NCBI GenBank assembly: GCA_002007465.1
Contig: LNAC01000727.1
Coordinates: 663,788-727,787, forward strand
DNA from: Ailurus styani
Lineage: Eukaryota; Chordata; Mammalia; Carnivora; Ailuridae
Reading direction: 5' to 3'
Length of the DNA stretch: 64,000 nucleotides
Position numbers and translations under genes: made by a program. Positions within the stretch are counted from its first letter, which is position 1. Every line of letters starts with the position of its first letter. Under the pieces are notes generated by a model. The model was not told the origin of the DNA, did not search any database, and worked only from the letters and a program-made list of their open reading frames with translations. Shown piece after piece: positions 1-10,357 of this stretch.

Positions 1-32
1 CCATTCATTTTCCCCACCTTCTACTGGGAATA

Positions 33-40
33 TATAAAAG
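33..40 (+). promoter_or_regulatory. TATA box of KRTAP20-like copy 1
   Basis: TATAAAAG lies 84 bases before the ATG at 117, the same spacing as in the intact gene at 4123. The promoter core of this pseudogene is therefore undamaged. Confidence 0.7.
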
Positions 41-116
41 CCCATTTGTAGATGGTGACTTTTGAACTCAGAAAACTGATTCTCAGCTTCATAACTACCC
101 TACCACTCTTGTCATA

Positions 117-209
117 ATGTGCGACCACAGTAACTACTCTAGTGGCCTGGGTGGTGGCTCTAGCTGCGGCTCCGGTGCGTATGGATGCAGTTGCCACCTC
201 CCATCTTGA
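117..209 (+). pseudogene. KRTAP20-like pseudogene, copy 1 (premature stop)
   Basis: This is a relative of the intact high-glycine/tyrosine hair keratin-associated protein gene at 4123. The frame opens MCDHSNYSSGLG, aligning without gaps to MCYYSNYYGGLG of the intact copy, and continues rich in Gly, Ser, Cys and Tyr. At 207-209 a codon that is TGC (Cys) in the intact copy reads TGA, ending the product after 30 residues. Just downstream, five bases are missing where the intact copy encodes Tyr-Trp before Ser-Tyr-Gly-Phe-Tyr, and the normal stop TGA reads TGG. Two independent lesions in the conserved C-terminus make this a pseudogene, although the TATA box and ATG survive. A 30-residue truncated product cannot be excluded. 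The 3' flank still resembles that of the intact gene to about 370, where a Can-SINE begins. Confidence 0.85.
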
Positions 210-374
210 TGTGGCAGAATCCTGCGGATTCTACTGGAAAACTCCTAGAGCCACTCACGCTATTGGTCTCTTCTTCCTGTGTTTTCTAACTTTTCACTGA
301 TGATTTTCTATTCTCTCTTCTAAAGTGAAATTTCACCCTATGCTACCTGAAAATGAAACAAAAAAAAATGAAAT

Positions 375-583
375 CTTTTTTTTTAAGATTTTTATTTATT
401 TATTTGACACAGAGAGAGAGAGAGATCACAAGTAGGCAGAGGGGCAGGCAGAGAGAGAGGGGGAAGCAGGCTCCCCGCTGAGCAGAGAGCCTGATGCGGG
501 GCTCAATCTCAGGACCCTGAGATCACGTCCTAAGGTGAAATCAAGAGTCAGTCGCTTAAGAAATGGAGCCATCCAGGAGCCCC
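375..583 (-). mobile_element. Can-SINE (tRNA-derived), minus strand
   Basis: Read on the minus strand it has the Can-SINE head, pyrimidine-rich body and AATAAA/A tail. It interrupts the 3' flank of KRTAP copy 1 and is moderately diverged. Confidence 0.9.
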
Positions 584-2830
584 ATTTTCCTTTTTTGTTT
601 TTAAAATAATTCTAAACTTACAGAAAAGTAGCAAAATTGCACAGAATACAATTTTATTCCCCAAACCATTTGAGAGTGATCTGCAAACATGATACCCCAT
701 CATCCTAGAACACTCTCAATAAGCATTCATTTCCCACAAACAAAGACATTCTCCCCCATAACTACAAAACAATCATTAAAATCAAGAAAGTAATAGTGAA
801 AATTGCTACCATCTAATATTCAGACCATGTTCTAGTTTCACCAACTGTCCAATAATGGCTTTCATATAAAGGGATTAATTCAGGAGCGTATGTCGCATTT
901 AGTTACTATGTCTCATTTGCCTCCTTTAATCTGGATAATTTTTCAGTGTTTCCTAAATTTTCACATCTTTGACATTTTTGAGGATTACAGACAAGCTGTT
1001 TTGAAGAATGCCCCTCAATTTTGGTTTGTGTTTATTTGTGGTGAGGTTTGGGTTTTGCCTGTTGGGTAGGACTATCACAGAAATGATGTATTCTCCCCCA
1101 TTACATACTATCAGATGATGTGGGGTTTTGATTTGTCCCATTCCTAGAAATGTTAACCTTCATTATTTGATGATGGTGGTGGCTTCTGGGCTTATCTACT
1201 ATAAAGATATTCTCTACTGCTTTGTAATTAAGACGTATTTTGTGGGGAATTATTTTGAGGCTATGTAAATATCCTATTTCTTGGCAAGCTTTCATATACC
1301 AGTCTTGGTGCCTTTTGGTGTTTTTATGCTGAACTGATTATCACTATGATGGGTACCAAATAGTGATTTTTTTCAAGATCTATTATCCTTTCTACAGTAA
1401 TCAGTTGGTATTTCACTATAAGGAAAAACTTTCTTCTCTCCCACTTATTTATACATTTCATTATATCTACAAATACACATATATTTAGATTTTATTCAAT
1501 GGTTATAATATAATTAAATCCTACTGATATTTAATTATTACTCAAGCCACGGTTTATTTGGCCAATAGAAAACCCTTCAAGCTAGCTTCTGTGTCATTTT
1601 GACACATCCTATATGCTCTTATCATTTTGGGGGAATTTCTTTTGGCACAAAAAGATGGTTCAATCTTATGTTTTGACTTTTCTGCTACAACACTGGCATT
1701 AACCAATTTTCCAGTGCTTTGATTCCTCTTTCTAGACAAAGCATTTAAAAATTAAGATCTAGACAATAGATGTGCTCATTGTTACTGGAGATGCTATTCC
1801 CAGGTCCTCTCAGTAGCCAAGCTAAGAAACATATGCATACATATATTATATGCACATCCACATCCACACCCATATTTATGCCACGTTTATCTATATAAAT
1901 ACATTGAAAACCATGCATTCACACTGATGCTTGTGATTCCAGGCCAACCTCACAATGTTCATTCTGGCTTTCTGTCCACCATAGTTGTTCATGACAACCA
2001 CTGTCAGTGACTACCATGACCCTTAATCTGTGTATTTATTTGATCACTCTTCTAATATGTAACCCATTTTCACTGCTGATGAAACCTCCTACCACAACTT
2101 TTATGAAGACACCCTCTTCGCCTTATGTGTGCTCCAACAGTCCACGACAAACAGTTACTGGTGTCAGATTCTTGTGGATGCCCAATTTATGTTGCTCAGT
2201 CTCTAACACCTGTGCAGGACTGGACAACTTTCTCCTCACCTGAATTAGAATCTGGCACCCCAAACCAGGCCACCCCTGCTGTTCTCCATCACAAGATGCT
2301 CTCCTAACGCAACTAGGGCTCCAAGGCCCTGCTCTGGTTAGCTACCACTTCAGTTGTTCCTCTCCCGTGCTCTCTGTCCTCAAATACCGCCTTCTGCAGT
2401 GGCTGTCCCCACCCCTGCCTTCTCCCTGAACAGCCTCCATGTTCCACTCAGGTCCTGTTCTACTACACTAGGACCTATGGATGACATCACACCCTGCTCA
2501 GGCTCTATAGTCCATTCCAGGCCATTGCTACCTCCACCCAGCTTGTAAGCAAGCACCCTGCTCCCACAGCTCATTTCCCCAGCCATTTGTATTGAGCTGT
2601 ATATTTCACTTTGCCTTGGTCTTCATAACTTCCAGAATGTCCATGTTTCTATTGGGGATCATTGTTCTGCTGGAAGAAAGCTCTTTAGTATTTCTTAATG
2701 CAGGTCTTCTGCCGCTTTTCTCTGGAAAGAAATCTGTATTTTATATTAAGTTTTGAAGGATACTTTCACTAGATATAGGATTATAAACAGCAGGATTTTT
2801 TCTCCATGATAACCACGAAGGAGGTTGATC
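584..2830. mobile_element. Ancient LINE-1 (L1M-type) relic
   Basis: This long AT-rich stretch is similar along its length to old mammalian LINE-1 sequence as I remember it. The last 200 bases resemble L1 protein-coding sequence read antisense. No long reading frame survives, and short ORFs here are chance. Exact subfamily, ends and orientation need a repeat library. Confidence 0.5.
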
Positions 2831-3114
2831 TTTTAAAACCAGGAAGAAGAAATTTACTTTTTGACACAATAAAGTTGCATGTTGCATGATTCACACGTAT
2901 ATTTTATGTTATCTTCCTGAATGATGCCTTGTACATAAGCCTGTACTATAAAATATATCTTTCAGGGTTTGTTTAAGGAAATAGAAACTCTTTTGTGTAG
3001 CTTAAGAATTTTTAGGTAAGAGTCCAGACCTTACGTAAATGACATATTACCTCTGTTCTAAACATCACATAAATGACTGCCAGTCAGAACTAGTACTGGG
3101 ACAGCGGTGTGTGA
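2831..3114. other. Unassigned AT-rich spacer
   Basis: I see no gene, RNA or recognisable repeat in this stretch. Confidence 0.4.
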
Positions 3115-3234
3115 ATTTATTTTTTAAGCCCAGCATGGAGCCCAGTGTGGGTCTTGAACTCACGACCTTGAGATCGAGATGTAAGGTGAGATCAAGAGTT
3201 AGACACTTAACCGGCTGCACCACAAAGTCACCCC
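3115..3234 (-). mobile_element. Old short Can-SINE, minus strand
   Basis: Only the tRNA-related head and a short tail are present, with many substitutions. No target-site duplication is clear, which suggests an old insertion. Confidence 0.75.
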
Positions 3235-4011
3235 AATTTGTGTGTTTGCTTTGCTAAGGTCGAGCTATTTCTGGTGGACAACTGACTAGGCAAGGAAAAT
3301 CCTGGATCCAGAGAGGGGAGGGTACTTATACATGAATGAGTCTTCATCAATATTCCAATTTGGGGTTTGGGCAACAGTATGACATGTAAGTTCATGAAGC
3401 TGGATAGTCCCCCAGAAAATGTAATTAATATATTTAAAGGGAAATTAATAAAAAAGTAAATAGCAAATTGCATAAATCAATAGTAAAATCACCTAGACCA
3501 AGGTAAGAATTCTGAATAACAACAAATTTCAAGGTGAAAGGAGAGGTGGCATTAAAACATTAAAGGAATATATAAGCAGCCATTCGGTTGTATATAATCA
3601 CTGAAAACTCCTATGTAGGGGAAATAATTATTTATTCCTAAAAAAAAACCAAATAGGTAATTTAGCAGTTTTGTGTCTTCATTAATATCTCCAATTCATG
3701 AACCCACATACCCACGTAATGAGATAACTCCTAAGCACACATTTCATCATGAGACGAAAAGTAAAATAACAAAAATAAGGATCATTAAGGACAGGAGAAA
3801 AATGAGCTTCCCATGCAAACTTGTCATAGACCTTAAACGAACAAAAACATGGTAAGTAAGGCATTCCAAATATAACAAAGATTCCTTGTTAAAGGCTTTG
3901 ACTTTGATTGTAGGAATCCTAACAACAGCAAAGGATTCTCAGTTATGAGGGCTTCTTTCTGAAAGTTTAAAATGCAAATTGATGCAAACTATGAGGCTCA
4001 CTCTTGCCTGT
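3235..4011. other. Upstream region of the intact KRTAP20 gene
   Basis: No repeat or gene is recognised. A second TATA-like run (about 3571-3577) has no KRTAP-like frame behind it. Distal control elements of the 4123 gene could lie here, but none can be named from sequence alone. Confidence 0.35.
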
Positions 4012-4031
4012 GGTTTGCCATACCCACCAAG
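4012..4031 (+). promoter_or_regulatory. Conserved box upstream of the KRTAP20 TATA box
   Basis: GGTTTGCCATACCCACCAAG starts 27 bases before the TATA box. A similar box occurs before copy 5 (21806-21824, 26 bases before its degenerate TATA) and, more diverged, before copy 3 (from 9662). Shared position and sequence suggest a proximal promoter element duplicated with the gene. The binding factor is unknown. Confidence 0.45.
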
Positions 4032-4038
4032 GAGGGCA

Positions 4039-4046
4039 TATAAAAG
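4039..4046 (+). promoter_or_regulatory. KRTAP20-2: TATA box of the intact KRTAP20-like gene
   Basis: TATAAAAG lies 84 bases before the ATG. Transcription would start near 4069, giving a 5' UTR of about 50 bases, typical for the single-exon KRTAP genes. Confidence 0.8.
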
Positions 4047-4122
4047 GCCCAGGACAGATGTTAGCATACACACTGAGAAAGTGATAACCCGCTCCTCAAC
4101 GGAATCTTCCATTCTTGACGGC

Positions 4123-4257
4123 ATGTGCTATTACAGCAATTACTATGGTGGCCTGGGCTGTGGCTACCGTGGTCTGGGCTGTGGCTATGGTGGCTATGGG
4201 TACGGCTGCTGCCGCCCATCTTGCTGTGGCAGATACTGGTCCTATGGATTCTATTGA
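4123..4257 (+). CDS. KRTAP20-2: Keratin-associated protein, high-Gly/Tyr, KRTAP20-2-like
   Basis: This intact single-exon gene encodes a 44-residue high-glycine/tyrosine keratin-associated protein. Such proteins are made in the hair cortex and cross-link keratin filaments through cysteines and aromatic-glycine contacts. The frame begins MCYYSNYYGGLG, has a middle of Gly-Cys-Gly-Tyr repeats, and ends with CCRPSCCGRYWSYGFY, the KRTAP20 C-terminal signature. From memory, human KRTAP20-2 shares both ends but has a longer middle, so this copy appears to have a short repeat region. The ATG at 4123 is preferred over an in-frame ATG at 3979 because the latter lies upstream of the TATA box and the added residues are not KRTAP-like. 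TATA at 4039 and AATAAA at 4543 complete the unit. The family is sure; assignment to 20-2 rather than 20-1 or 20-4 is less so. Confidence 0.93.
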   Translation: MCYYSNYYGGLGCGYRGLGCGYGGYGYGCCRPSCCGRYWSYGFY

Positions 4258-4542
4258 GAAATTTCTAGAGCCATTCTTTCTGCAGAACTCCTCCTCCTGT
4301 GCTTTCCAATTATCCTTCCAGTGTTCTTATACGTAATTTATTTCTCTTTCCAACAGTGAAAATTTTATCAAGACTCCTTCGACTACAGCATACTACAAAT
4401 TCAGCATGCTTCAACTTGATTGACCAAAGCCACATGTAGTACCTCACAATTTATAAAAATGTTTATGTTTGACATTGTACTCCTTCTTCCTACATTTTCA
4501 CTTAACAATTTTGATGTGAAAAAGTTTTTAAGTTGATATTTC

Positions 4543-4548
4543 AATAAA
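4543..4548 (+). promoter_or_regulatory. KRTAP20-2: Poly(A) signal of the KRTAP20-2-like gene
   Basis: AATAAA lies 286 bases after the stop codon. The equivalent position reads AACAAA in copy 3 and AATAAA in copy 4, so it is a shared feature of the duplicated unit. Confidence 0.75.
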
Positions 4549-4782
4549 CTTTCTCATTCATTGCAAAATGCTTTGTTTTTATACTTAATTCTCTCTACCA
4601 TGCATAAGTGTGCATGTGGATGTATATATTTAGTGTAAGGACACATGGGGAAAAAAACAGGGATCTTTACAGACACTAGACACATCTAGAAAACCTGGGT
4701 GGTGAAATAATAATGCTGTTTAAAATGGTCTTGTCAGGTGAGAGGGAAACTCTGTTCAGCAGCAGTATAAAATGCAAGGTTC

Positions 4783-4977
4783 TGGCGCCTGGGTGGCTCA
4801 GTGGGTTAAAGCCTCTGCTTTCGGCTCAGGTCATGATCTCAGGGTCCTGGGATCGAGGCCCGCATNCGGGCTCTCTGCTCAGCGGGGAGCCTGCTTCCCC
4901 CCGTCTCTCTGCCTGCCTCTCTGCCTCCTGTGATCTCTCTCCCTCTGTGAAATAAATAAATAAAACCTTTAAAAGAA
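4783..4977 (+). mobile_element. Can-SINE, young mustelid type
   Basis: Full head-to-tail element flanked by perfect target-site duplications AAAATGCAAGGTTC at 4769-4782 and 4978-4991. It contains an unresolved base (N) at 4866. Confidence 0.97.
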
Positions 4978-4991
4978 AAAATGCAAGGTTC

Positions 4992-5699
4992 AGATTGGTT
5001 CTGTCCCTCATTCAACCTTTCGATCTCTCTGGAAAGTGAGGATATATAGTGGTCTATACAGATTTTATTTGGCAAAACCTCTTCAGTTAAAAATAGATTA
5101 ATGAATAAAATTATTTTTGGTACCCACTAAAAATACTAATAAGTCATCAGTATACATGTATAAAACAGATTACTCAAATGAATTTCTATAGATTCTCCTC
5201 TGTAGCTAGACTTCACTCAATCCAACTCTCACTGTGTTCATTTTCCCTCACCGTTACCTCTTGTTCCTTCTGCGTGACTCCATGCTGAACAATATCAAAT
5301 ATGTAAACTATTGCATTTACCTTAACAAAATCTTAAAACAGAGTCTTGTCTACCTGCTGGTTTAGACTCTGCATAAGTGAAATTTTCTGTCTATTTGCAC
5401 AGAGCAGCTCTGCTTTCAGCTGAAAGGTGAGGATGATGAAACGTAGTCCTGTGCCTTATGTATACCCTCTGCTATTGTCAGAAAATATCTGCAGTGAACC
5501 CAGGCCAAGTGTAAGACAAAAGATAACCCCAGAAAATGAGACAGAATTGTGTTGAGAGGAGCCCCAGTCCTAAAATTGAGACATCAAAGAGATACATCTT
5601 TGGTAGCAGATCTGGGACAGTAGCATTTTACAAGATTGTAATACATAAGAAGGGTAAGTCTAATAGATAAATTCAAAGAGAGAAAGAGAGAGAAAAGTA
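4992..5699. other. Unassigned spacer
   Basis: I see no gene or recognisable mobile element in this AT-rich stretch between the Can-SINE and the microsatellite. Confidence 0.35.
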
Positions 5700-5705
5700 G
5701 AGGGA

Positions 5706-5746
<41 letters not shown>

Positions 5747-5770
5747 AAAGGGGATAGAGAGAGAGAGATA
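5700..5770 (+). repeat. (GT)n(GA)n compound microsatellite
   Basis: A GT run is followed directly by a GA run and a second interrupted GA run. It probably varies in length between individuals. Confidence 0.9.
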
Positions 5771-5978
5771 TAGATGTGATGAAATGTTTACAACTGAAGA
5801 ATATGAATGAAGAGAACAGAAATTCTTTCTATTACTATTATACTTTTTTATTTGGAATATTTCAACCTAAATTACACCAAACATTTTAAAAGAAAAGGCG
5901 AAGTTCTGATCACCAGTTCTGCCTAAAATGCTTTCTTGTGACTCTGAGTCACTTCGATCATCTACATTTGATCTGGTT

Positions 5979-6176
5979 AAAGATTTTTTTTTATTATTTA
6001 TTTATTTGACAGAGAGAGAGAGAGATCACAAGTAGGCAGAGAGGCAGGCAGAGAGAGAGGAAGAAGCAGGCTCCTCACTGAGCAGGGAGCCCGATGTGGG
6101 CCTCGATCCCAGGACCCTGGGATCATGACCTGAACCGAAGGCAGAGGCCTTAACCCTCTGAGCCACCCAGGCGCCC
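5979..6176 (-). mobile_element. Can-SINE, young type, minus strand
   Basis: Perfect 16-bp target-site duplications TACATTTGATCTGGTT flank it at 5963-5978 and 6177-6192. Confidence 0.97.
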
Positions 6177-6192
6177 TACATTTGATCTGGTT

Positions 6193-6899
6193 CAATTCTC
6201 ATCCTCACATATTGAGGTCTGGACATACATAATGTATACAATACATTACAATACAATACAATAAATACGGAATGATGCATTGCCTACAGAAACAACACTA
6301 TCCACATACATACATCAGTGCTGGCTGCTCTCCTGATGCCACTGTGCTCCTGTGTGATGGCAATTTGTTTCTTCCACATCACTCTCTTCTGATTACTCCT
6401 CTATAGTTTGAGGAAAAAGCTGAAAATCTACCATGCCTCTTGGTTGTTGGCTCAGTGCCTGTACCTGACAATCTAGCGCAAAAAGTCCCTGGCCACCCTC
6501 CCTGCACACCAGCTTCGCGTTGAGGATCGTGGCTTTCCTCCTACACCACTGATTCTAGTATTTATGGTTCTGACTTTTCCTCTGAGGTCACAACAACCCA
6601 TTTCTGTACTGATTTAGATCTCCTTCACTCCCCCCACACACAAGGAACAATGTGAAAATGGAAATTTCATCTGGAGAAATACCATTCAAGTAACAGAGAT
6701 TGAGAGAACCCAAAGTTCTGAAAAGTCTGATACCTATGAAAGAAGATCAATCTCTATTTTAAGACATTCATGCAAAGAAAACTCCAGGCTTCACTGATGA
6801 ATCATTTAAGCCACTTAAGTAAAGCAAAATACCAATTATACTAATGCTTTTCCACAGCAGAGGAAAAATGTAACACTAACAAAATCAAAACCTAACAAG
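6193..6899. other. Unassigned spacer
   Basis: I recognise no gene here. It includes a short imperfect ACAAT repeat near 6235-6265. Confidence 0.35.
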
Positions 6900-7756
6900 G
6901 ATATGGTAAGAAAGGAACTATTTCTGGTTCCTGGTAGGAAAGGAACTATATAAAAATCTGAAAACAATTTATCATTTCAAAACCAAATCCCATGAACTGT
7001 ATTCCAAATTGCAAAATCCTAGATTGGTTTAATATATGAAAACTCAGTGCAATTCATCACATTAGCAAAAAAACAAAGAAAGCCATGTGAATATCTTAAC
7101 AGATTCAGATAAAATACAAAATGCAGCATGCATTCATGAGCTTTTTGAAATCTTAGTGAACCATGGCTACAAAATAATTTCTTCAACTTGATAAATGGCA
7201 TCTACCTAAAATCAATAGCTAATATATCATACTTATTGCTGAAATACAGAATAATTTCCACCTGAGGTTAGGAACAAGGCAAGGATAACCACAGCCATAG
7301 CTTAATAAAAACTTGTACCACTTTGGTATAACTTTGTACCAGAGTTCAATGCCAGTGCAATAACATGTAAATAAATAAGTACATACATGTAACAGAGACT
7401 GGGAAGGAAAATAGAGACCTGCCACCAACAGCAAATGACAAGATTATCTATGATCATAACACATGGTTCAAGAATAAGGACAGAGGCCAATGGAAAAAAA
7501 GAGCTGCTATAAACAGACTCAAACTTACAGAGTAACCTGATCTGTACTACTGAGATACCATGGCAGTGCAGAAGATGAAAGCATTGACTTCATAATAAAT
7601 AATTTTAGATTAATTTGATAACGATATAAAAGAAAATCAATCTTGAGTCATACCTTGCACCAAAATAAAATGTGAGAATATCTTGCTTAATTAGAACAAG
7701 GCAGTGATTTCTTAAACAGGATGTAAATATCACTAGCTATAAAAAAATATATACTG

Positions 7757-7930
7757 GATCCCCTGGGTGCTTCAGTTGGTTAAGCGTCTGCTTTTGGTTC
7801 AGGTCATGATCCCAGGCTCCTGGGATTGAGTCCCGCATCGGGCTCCCAGCAAGTCTGCTTCTCCTTCTGCCCCTCTCCCCTGCTTGTACTCTCTCTCTCT
7901 CTCAAATAAATAAGATCTTTAAAAATATAT
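7757..7930 (+). mobile_element. Can-SINE, older caniform type
   Basis: The head reads GGTTAAGCGTCTGC rather than the young GTGGGTTAAAGCC form, pointing to an older insertion inside the LINE-1 relic. Confidence 0.9.
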
Positions 7931-7967
7931 TAATAAATTGGACTTGATCAAAATTAAAGATTTCTGT

Positions 7968-8131
7968 GGGGGGGGGTGCAGGAGCAAAGGGAGAAGGAGA
8001 CAGAGAATTTTAAGCAGGCTGTATGCCCAGTAAGCAGCCTGAAGTAGGGCTCAGTCTCAAGACCCTGAGATCATGACCTGAGCCAAAATCCAGAGTTGGA
8101 TGCTTAACTGACTGAGCCCCCCAAATGCCCC
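7968..8131 (-). mobile_element. Old Can-SINE, minus strand
   Basis: Diverged element lying tail-to-tail with the plus-strand Can-SINE about 40 bases upstream. Together they form an inverted pair. Confidence 0.85.
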
Positions 8132-8666
8132 AAGATTCTATTTTTTAAAAGCAAAAAATTCACTGACAGGAAGAAGATATTTACATGACATATATCTAAA
8201 AAAGGGTTTGTGCAAAAATTTAAAAACCTACAAATCATTAGACAAACACACAAAACATAATTTAAAATGGCCAAAAATCTGAACAAGCATTTTACAACAG
8301 ACTATAACAAAAGATGACCAACTTCATTAGAGCAAGAAAATGCAAATTACAACCACAACAAAAAAGCACTGCATACTCATCAACATGACTAGAATTAAAG
8401 AGGCTGATAATACCAAATAATTTTGAGAATGTGCAGCAACTTGAAATTCACACACTTTCCTGGCAGGCATGTAAACACACAGCCCCAGTGCAAGCTGACA
8501 GCTTCTAAAACTGCTGAACACACAGATTCCTTCAAATCCAACATTTCCACCCTAACAGAAATAATGACTGGTCCAGCTGAGTTATCTTGCCCTTTCCACA
8601 TATTCACAAATCCACACATGTAAACTCTAAATCCTTAAGCAGCCTTTCTAGAAACTGAAGTTATTT

Positions 8667-8854
8667 ATTTTTTAAGATTTTATTTATTTATTTGACAGAG
8701 AGATCCCAAGTAGGCAGACAGGCAGGCAGAGAGAGAGGAGGAAGCAGGCTCCCCACTGAGCAGAGAGCCCGATGCGGGCCTCGATCCCAGGACCCTGAGA
8801 TCATGACCTGAGCCGAAGGCAGAGACTTTAACCCACTGAGCCACCCAGGCGCCC
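8667..8854 (-). mobile_element. Can-SINE, young type, minus strand
   Basis: Target-site duplications GAAACTGAAGTTATTT flank it at 8651-8666 and 8855-8870. Confidence 0.97.
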
Positions 8855-8888
8855 GAAACTGAAGTTATTTTTAGAAAAGAAATCAACA

Positions 8889-9078
8889 GGGACACCTGGG
8901 TGGCTCAGTCAGTTCAGCATCAGCTTCTTGATTTCAGCTCAGGTCATGGTCTCAGGGGTGGGATAGAGCCTCTTGTCAGGCTCTGCACCGAGCAGGAGCC
9001 TGCTTAAGATTCTCTCCCTCTCCCTCTGCCCCTGCCCCAACTCACACTCTCTCTTTCTCTAAAAAATTAAAAAATAAG
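8889..9078 (+). mobile_element. Can-SINE, older type
   Basis: Head GGGACACCTGGGTGGCTCAG and a CT-rich body are clear. It lies head-to-head with the previous element, only 34 bases away. Confidence 0.9.
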
Positions 9079-9660
9079 CCCACAAACCAAAACTCGGAGA
9101 ATGAGCTATATGCTCATCACACCAAGTCATCAGAACACATCATTTTAAGTAAATAAATATGAGTAATTATGGACCATAAAAATGGGGGAAGGGGAAATCT
9201 CTAAAAGTGTATGATTTCCTCAAGGTTAGACTGACATCAAAACAAAATAGGCTGGGTAATGAGGGTCCTCACTTAGTCTAGTGAACCCAAAGATTCAGAA
9301 GGAACTAGAATAGCTCCTAAATCTTATTCAAATGTTTCTTACTGGTGGAATTTGATGCAGAATCTTATTTTGTAAGGCACATTGGGAAATGCAGTCCCTG
9401 GGCTTCCAGCTTTGTTACTTGAGAGTGGAGAGTGGAAAATAAACTGATAATCTCCCTTAAATTAATCACATTTTTTAAGAGTAACTGCTTTTCAAAATAG
9501 ATCAAAAATGTCTTACTAAATCATACGATTTAATTACAGGACACTTGATGTAATAGCAAAGCAAATCTTATGTCTGAGGAACTCTCTTTTCCTAAGTAAA
9601 CAAAAGAATCAATAAATTTTACTAGTAAAAGTTATTCTCAATCATTAGCCCAGCAAGGCC
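9079..9660. other. Spacer and upstream flank of KRTAP copy 3
   Basis: No independent gene or repeat is recognised. The right end (from about 9645) belongs to the duplicated KRTAP20 promoter flank. Confidence 0.35.
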
Positions 9661-9772
9661 TGTGGTTTGCACTATGCACCACTGACTGTGTAGAAAAGGC
9701 TCTGGGCAGATGATGGCATAGAAACTAAGAATAATTTCCTGTTCCTCAAACAAACCTTCCACTCCTAACACC

Positions 9773-9896
9773 ACGTGCTCCTACAGCCGCCATTATGACT
9801 GTGCGGGCTCTGGCTCTGGATGTGGCCCTGGGGATATGGATGCGGCCGCTGCCACCATCCTGCTGTGACAGATTCTGGTTCTATGCATTCTACTGA
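9773..9896 (+). pseudogene. KRTAP20-like pseudogene, copy 3 (start lost, frameshifted)
   Basis: This is another relative of the 4123 gene. The position of the start codon reads ACG. The next codons give CSYSRHYDCAG, matching CYYSNYYGGLG of the intact copy. The frame then shifts: the C-terminal coding region (about 9838-9896) is recognisable only in another frame, where it ends F-Y-A-F-Y-stop, and a one-base deletion lies in the Cys-His-Pro segment. The TATA position reads TAGAAAAG (9691-9698) and the poly(A) position AACAAA (10175-10180). With start, frame, promoter and 3' signal all hit, this is the most decayed KRTAP20 copy and surely non-functional. Confidence 0.85.
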
Positions 9897-10174
9897 GAAA
9901 CTTCTGGAGCTCTTCAGCCCATTGGACTCATGCTGCTGCCACTAAGGATGATCTTGGAATTTCTATTATATTTTCAATGCAGAATCAACTCATCGTCAGC
10001 TACCAGGAAAAACATAGTTCAGTTTGACATGACATCTTCATTGACCAAACTCATCTGGAGTAACTTCAATTTTATATTTTGAAAAAATGTTTTTGCTTTG
10101 ATATTACATTTCCACCATACGTCCACATGAATTCTGGTTTAAAGATATATATTAGAAAAAAATCTTTGCTTTTT

Positions 10175-10180
10175 AACAAA
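10175..10180 (+). promoter_or_regulatory. Mutated poly(A) signal of KRTAP copy 3
   Basis: AACAAA stands where the intact gene has AATAAA, in matching flanking sequence. It is a single T to C change. Confidence 0.55.
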
Positions 10181-10357
10181 CTATTTCACATTGCATGCAA
10201 TGTTTTCTCATGATTTGTGTGTTTAACCAACCACAGAGATAAAAAGAAAGAGTAACAGAGCAACGGAAACAGACAGATATGGTAGTGATGAGGAAAAAAA
10301 AAGCTGCTTTTGGTACTCTCCTGAGTTTTAGATTTTGCCTAAGAAAACAAACAAACA

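Larger units (their letters stand above)
6900..8420 (+). mobile_element. Old LINE-1 ORF2-region relic, interrupted by two Can-SINEs
   Basis: The stretch resembles the 3' half of L1 ORF2 on the plus strand, for example around 7938-7965 and 8264-8400. It is full of stops and indels. Can-SINEs at 7757 and 7968 split it. The left boundary is approximate. Confidence 0.55.

Noticed and set aside
2007..2548. Several Pro/Ser-rich short ORFs on the plus strand
   Set aside because: They lie in sequence that reads as old LINE-1 and overlap each other in different frames.
3979..4122. Longer 92-residue reading of the intact KRTAP gene from an upstream ATG
   Set aside because: The upstream ATG lies before the TATA box and the added residues are not KRTAP-like; the MCYYSNYYGG start at 4123 is the family start.
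4115..4336. Alternative-frame 73-codon ORF over the KRTAP gene
   Set aside because: It is a shadow of the Gly/Tyr repeat in another frame, with an Ala/Val-rich artefact composition.
4790..4860. tRNA genes at Can-SINE heads across the window
   Set aside because: The tRNA-like heads are parts of SINEs with the standard body and tail, and do not form complete tRNAs.
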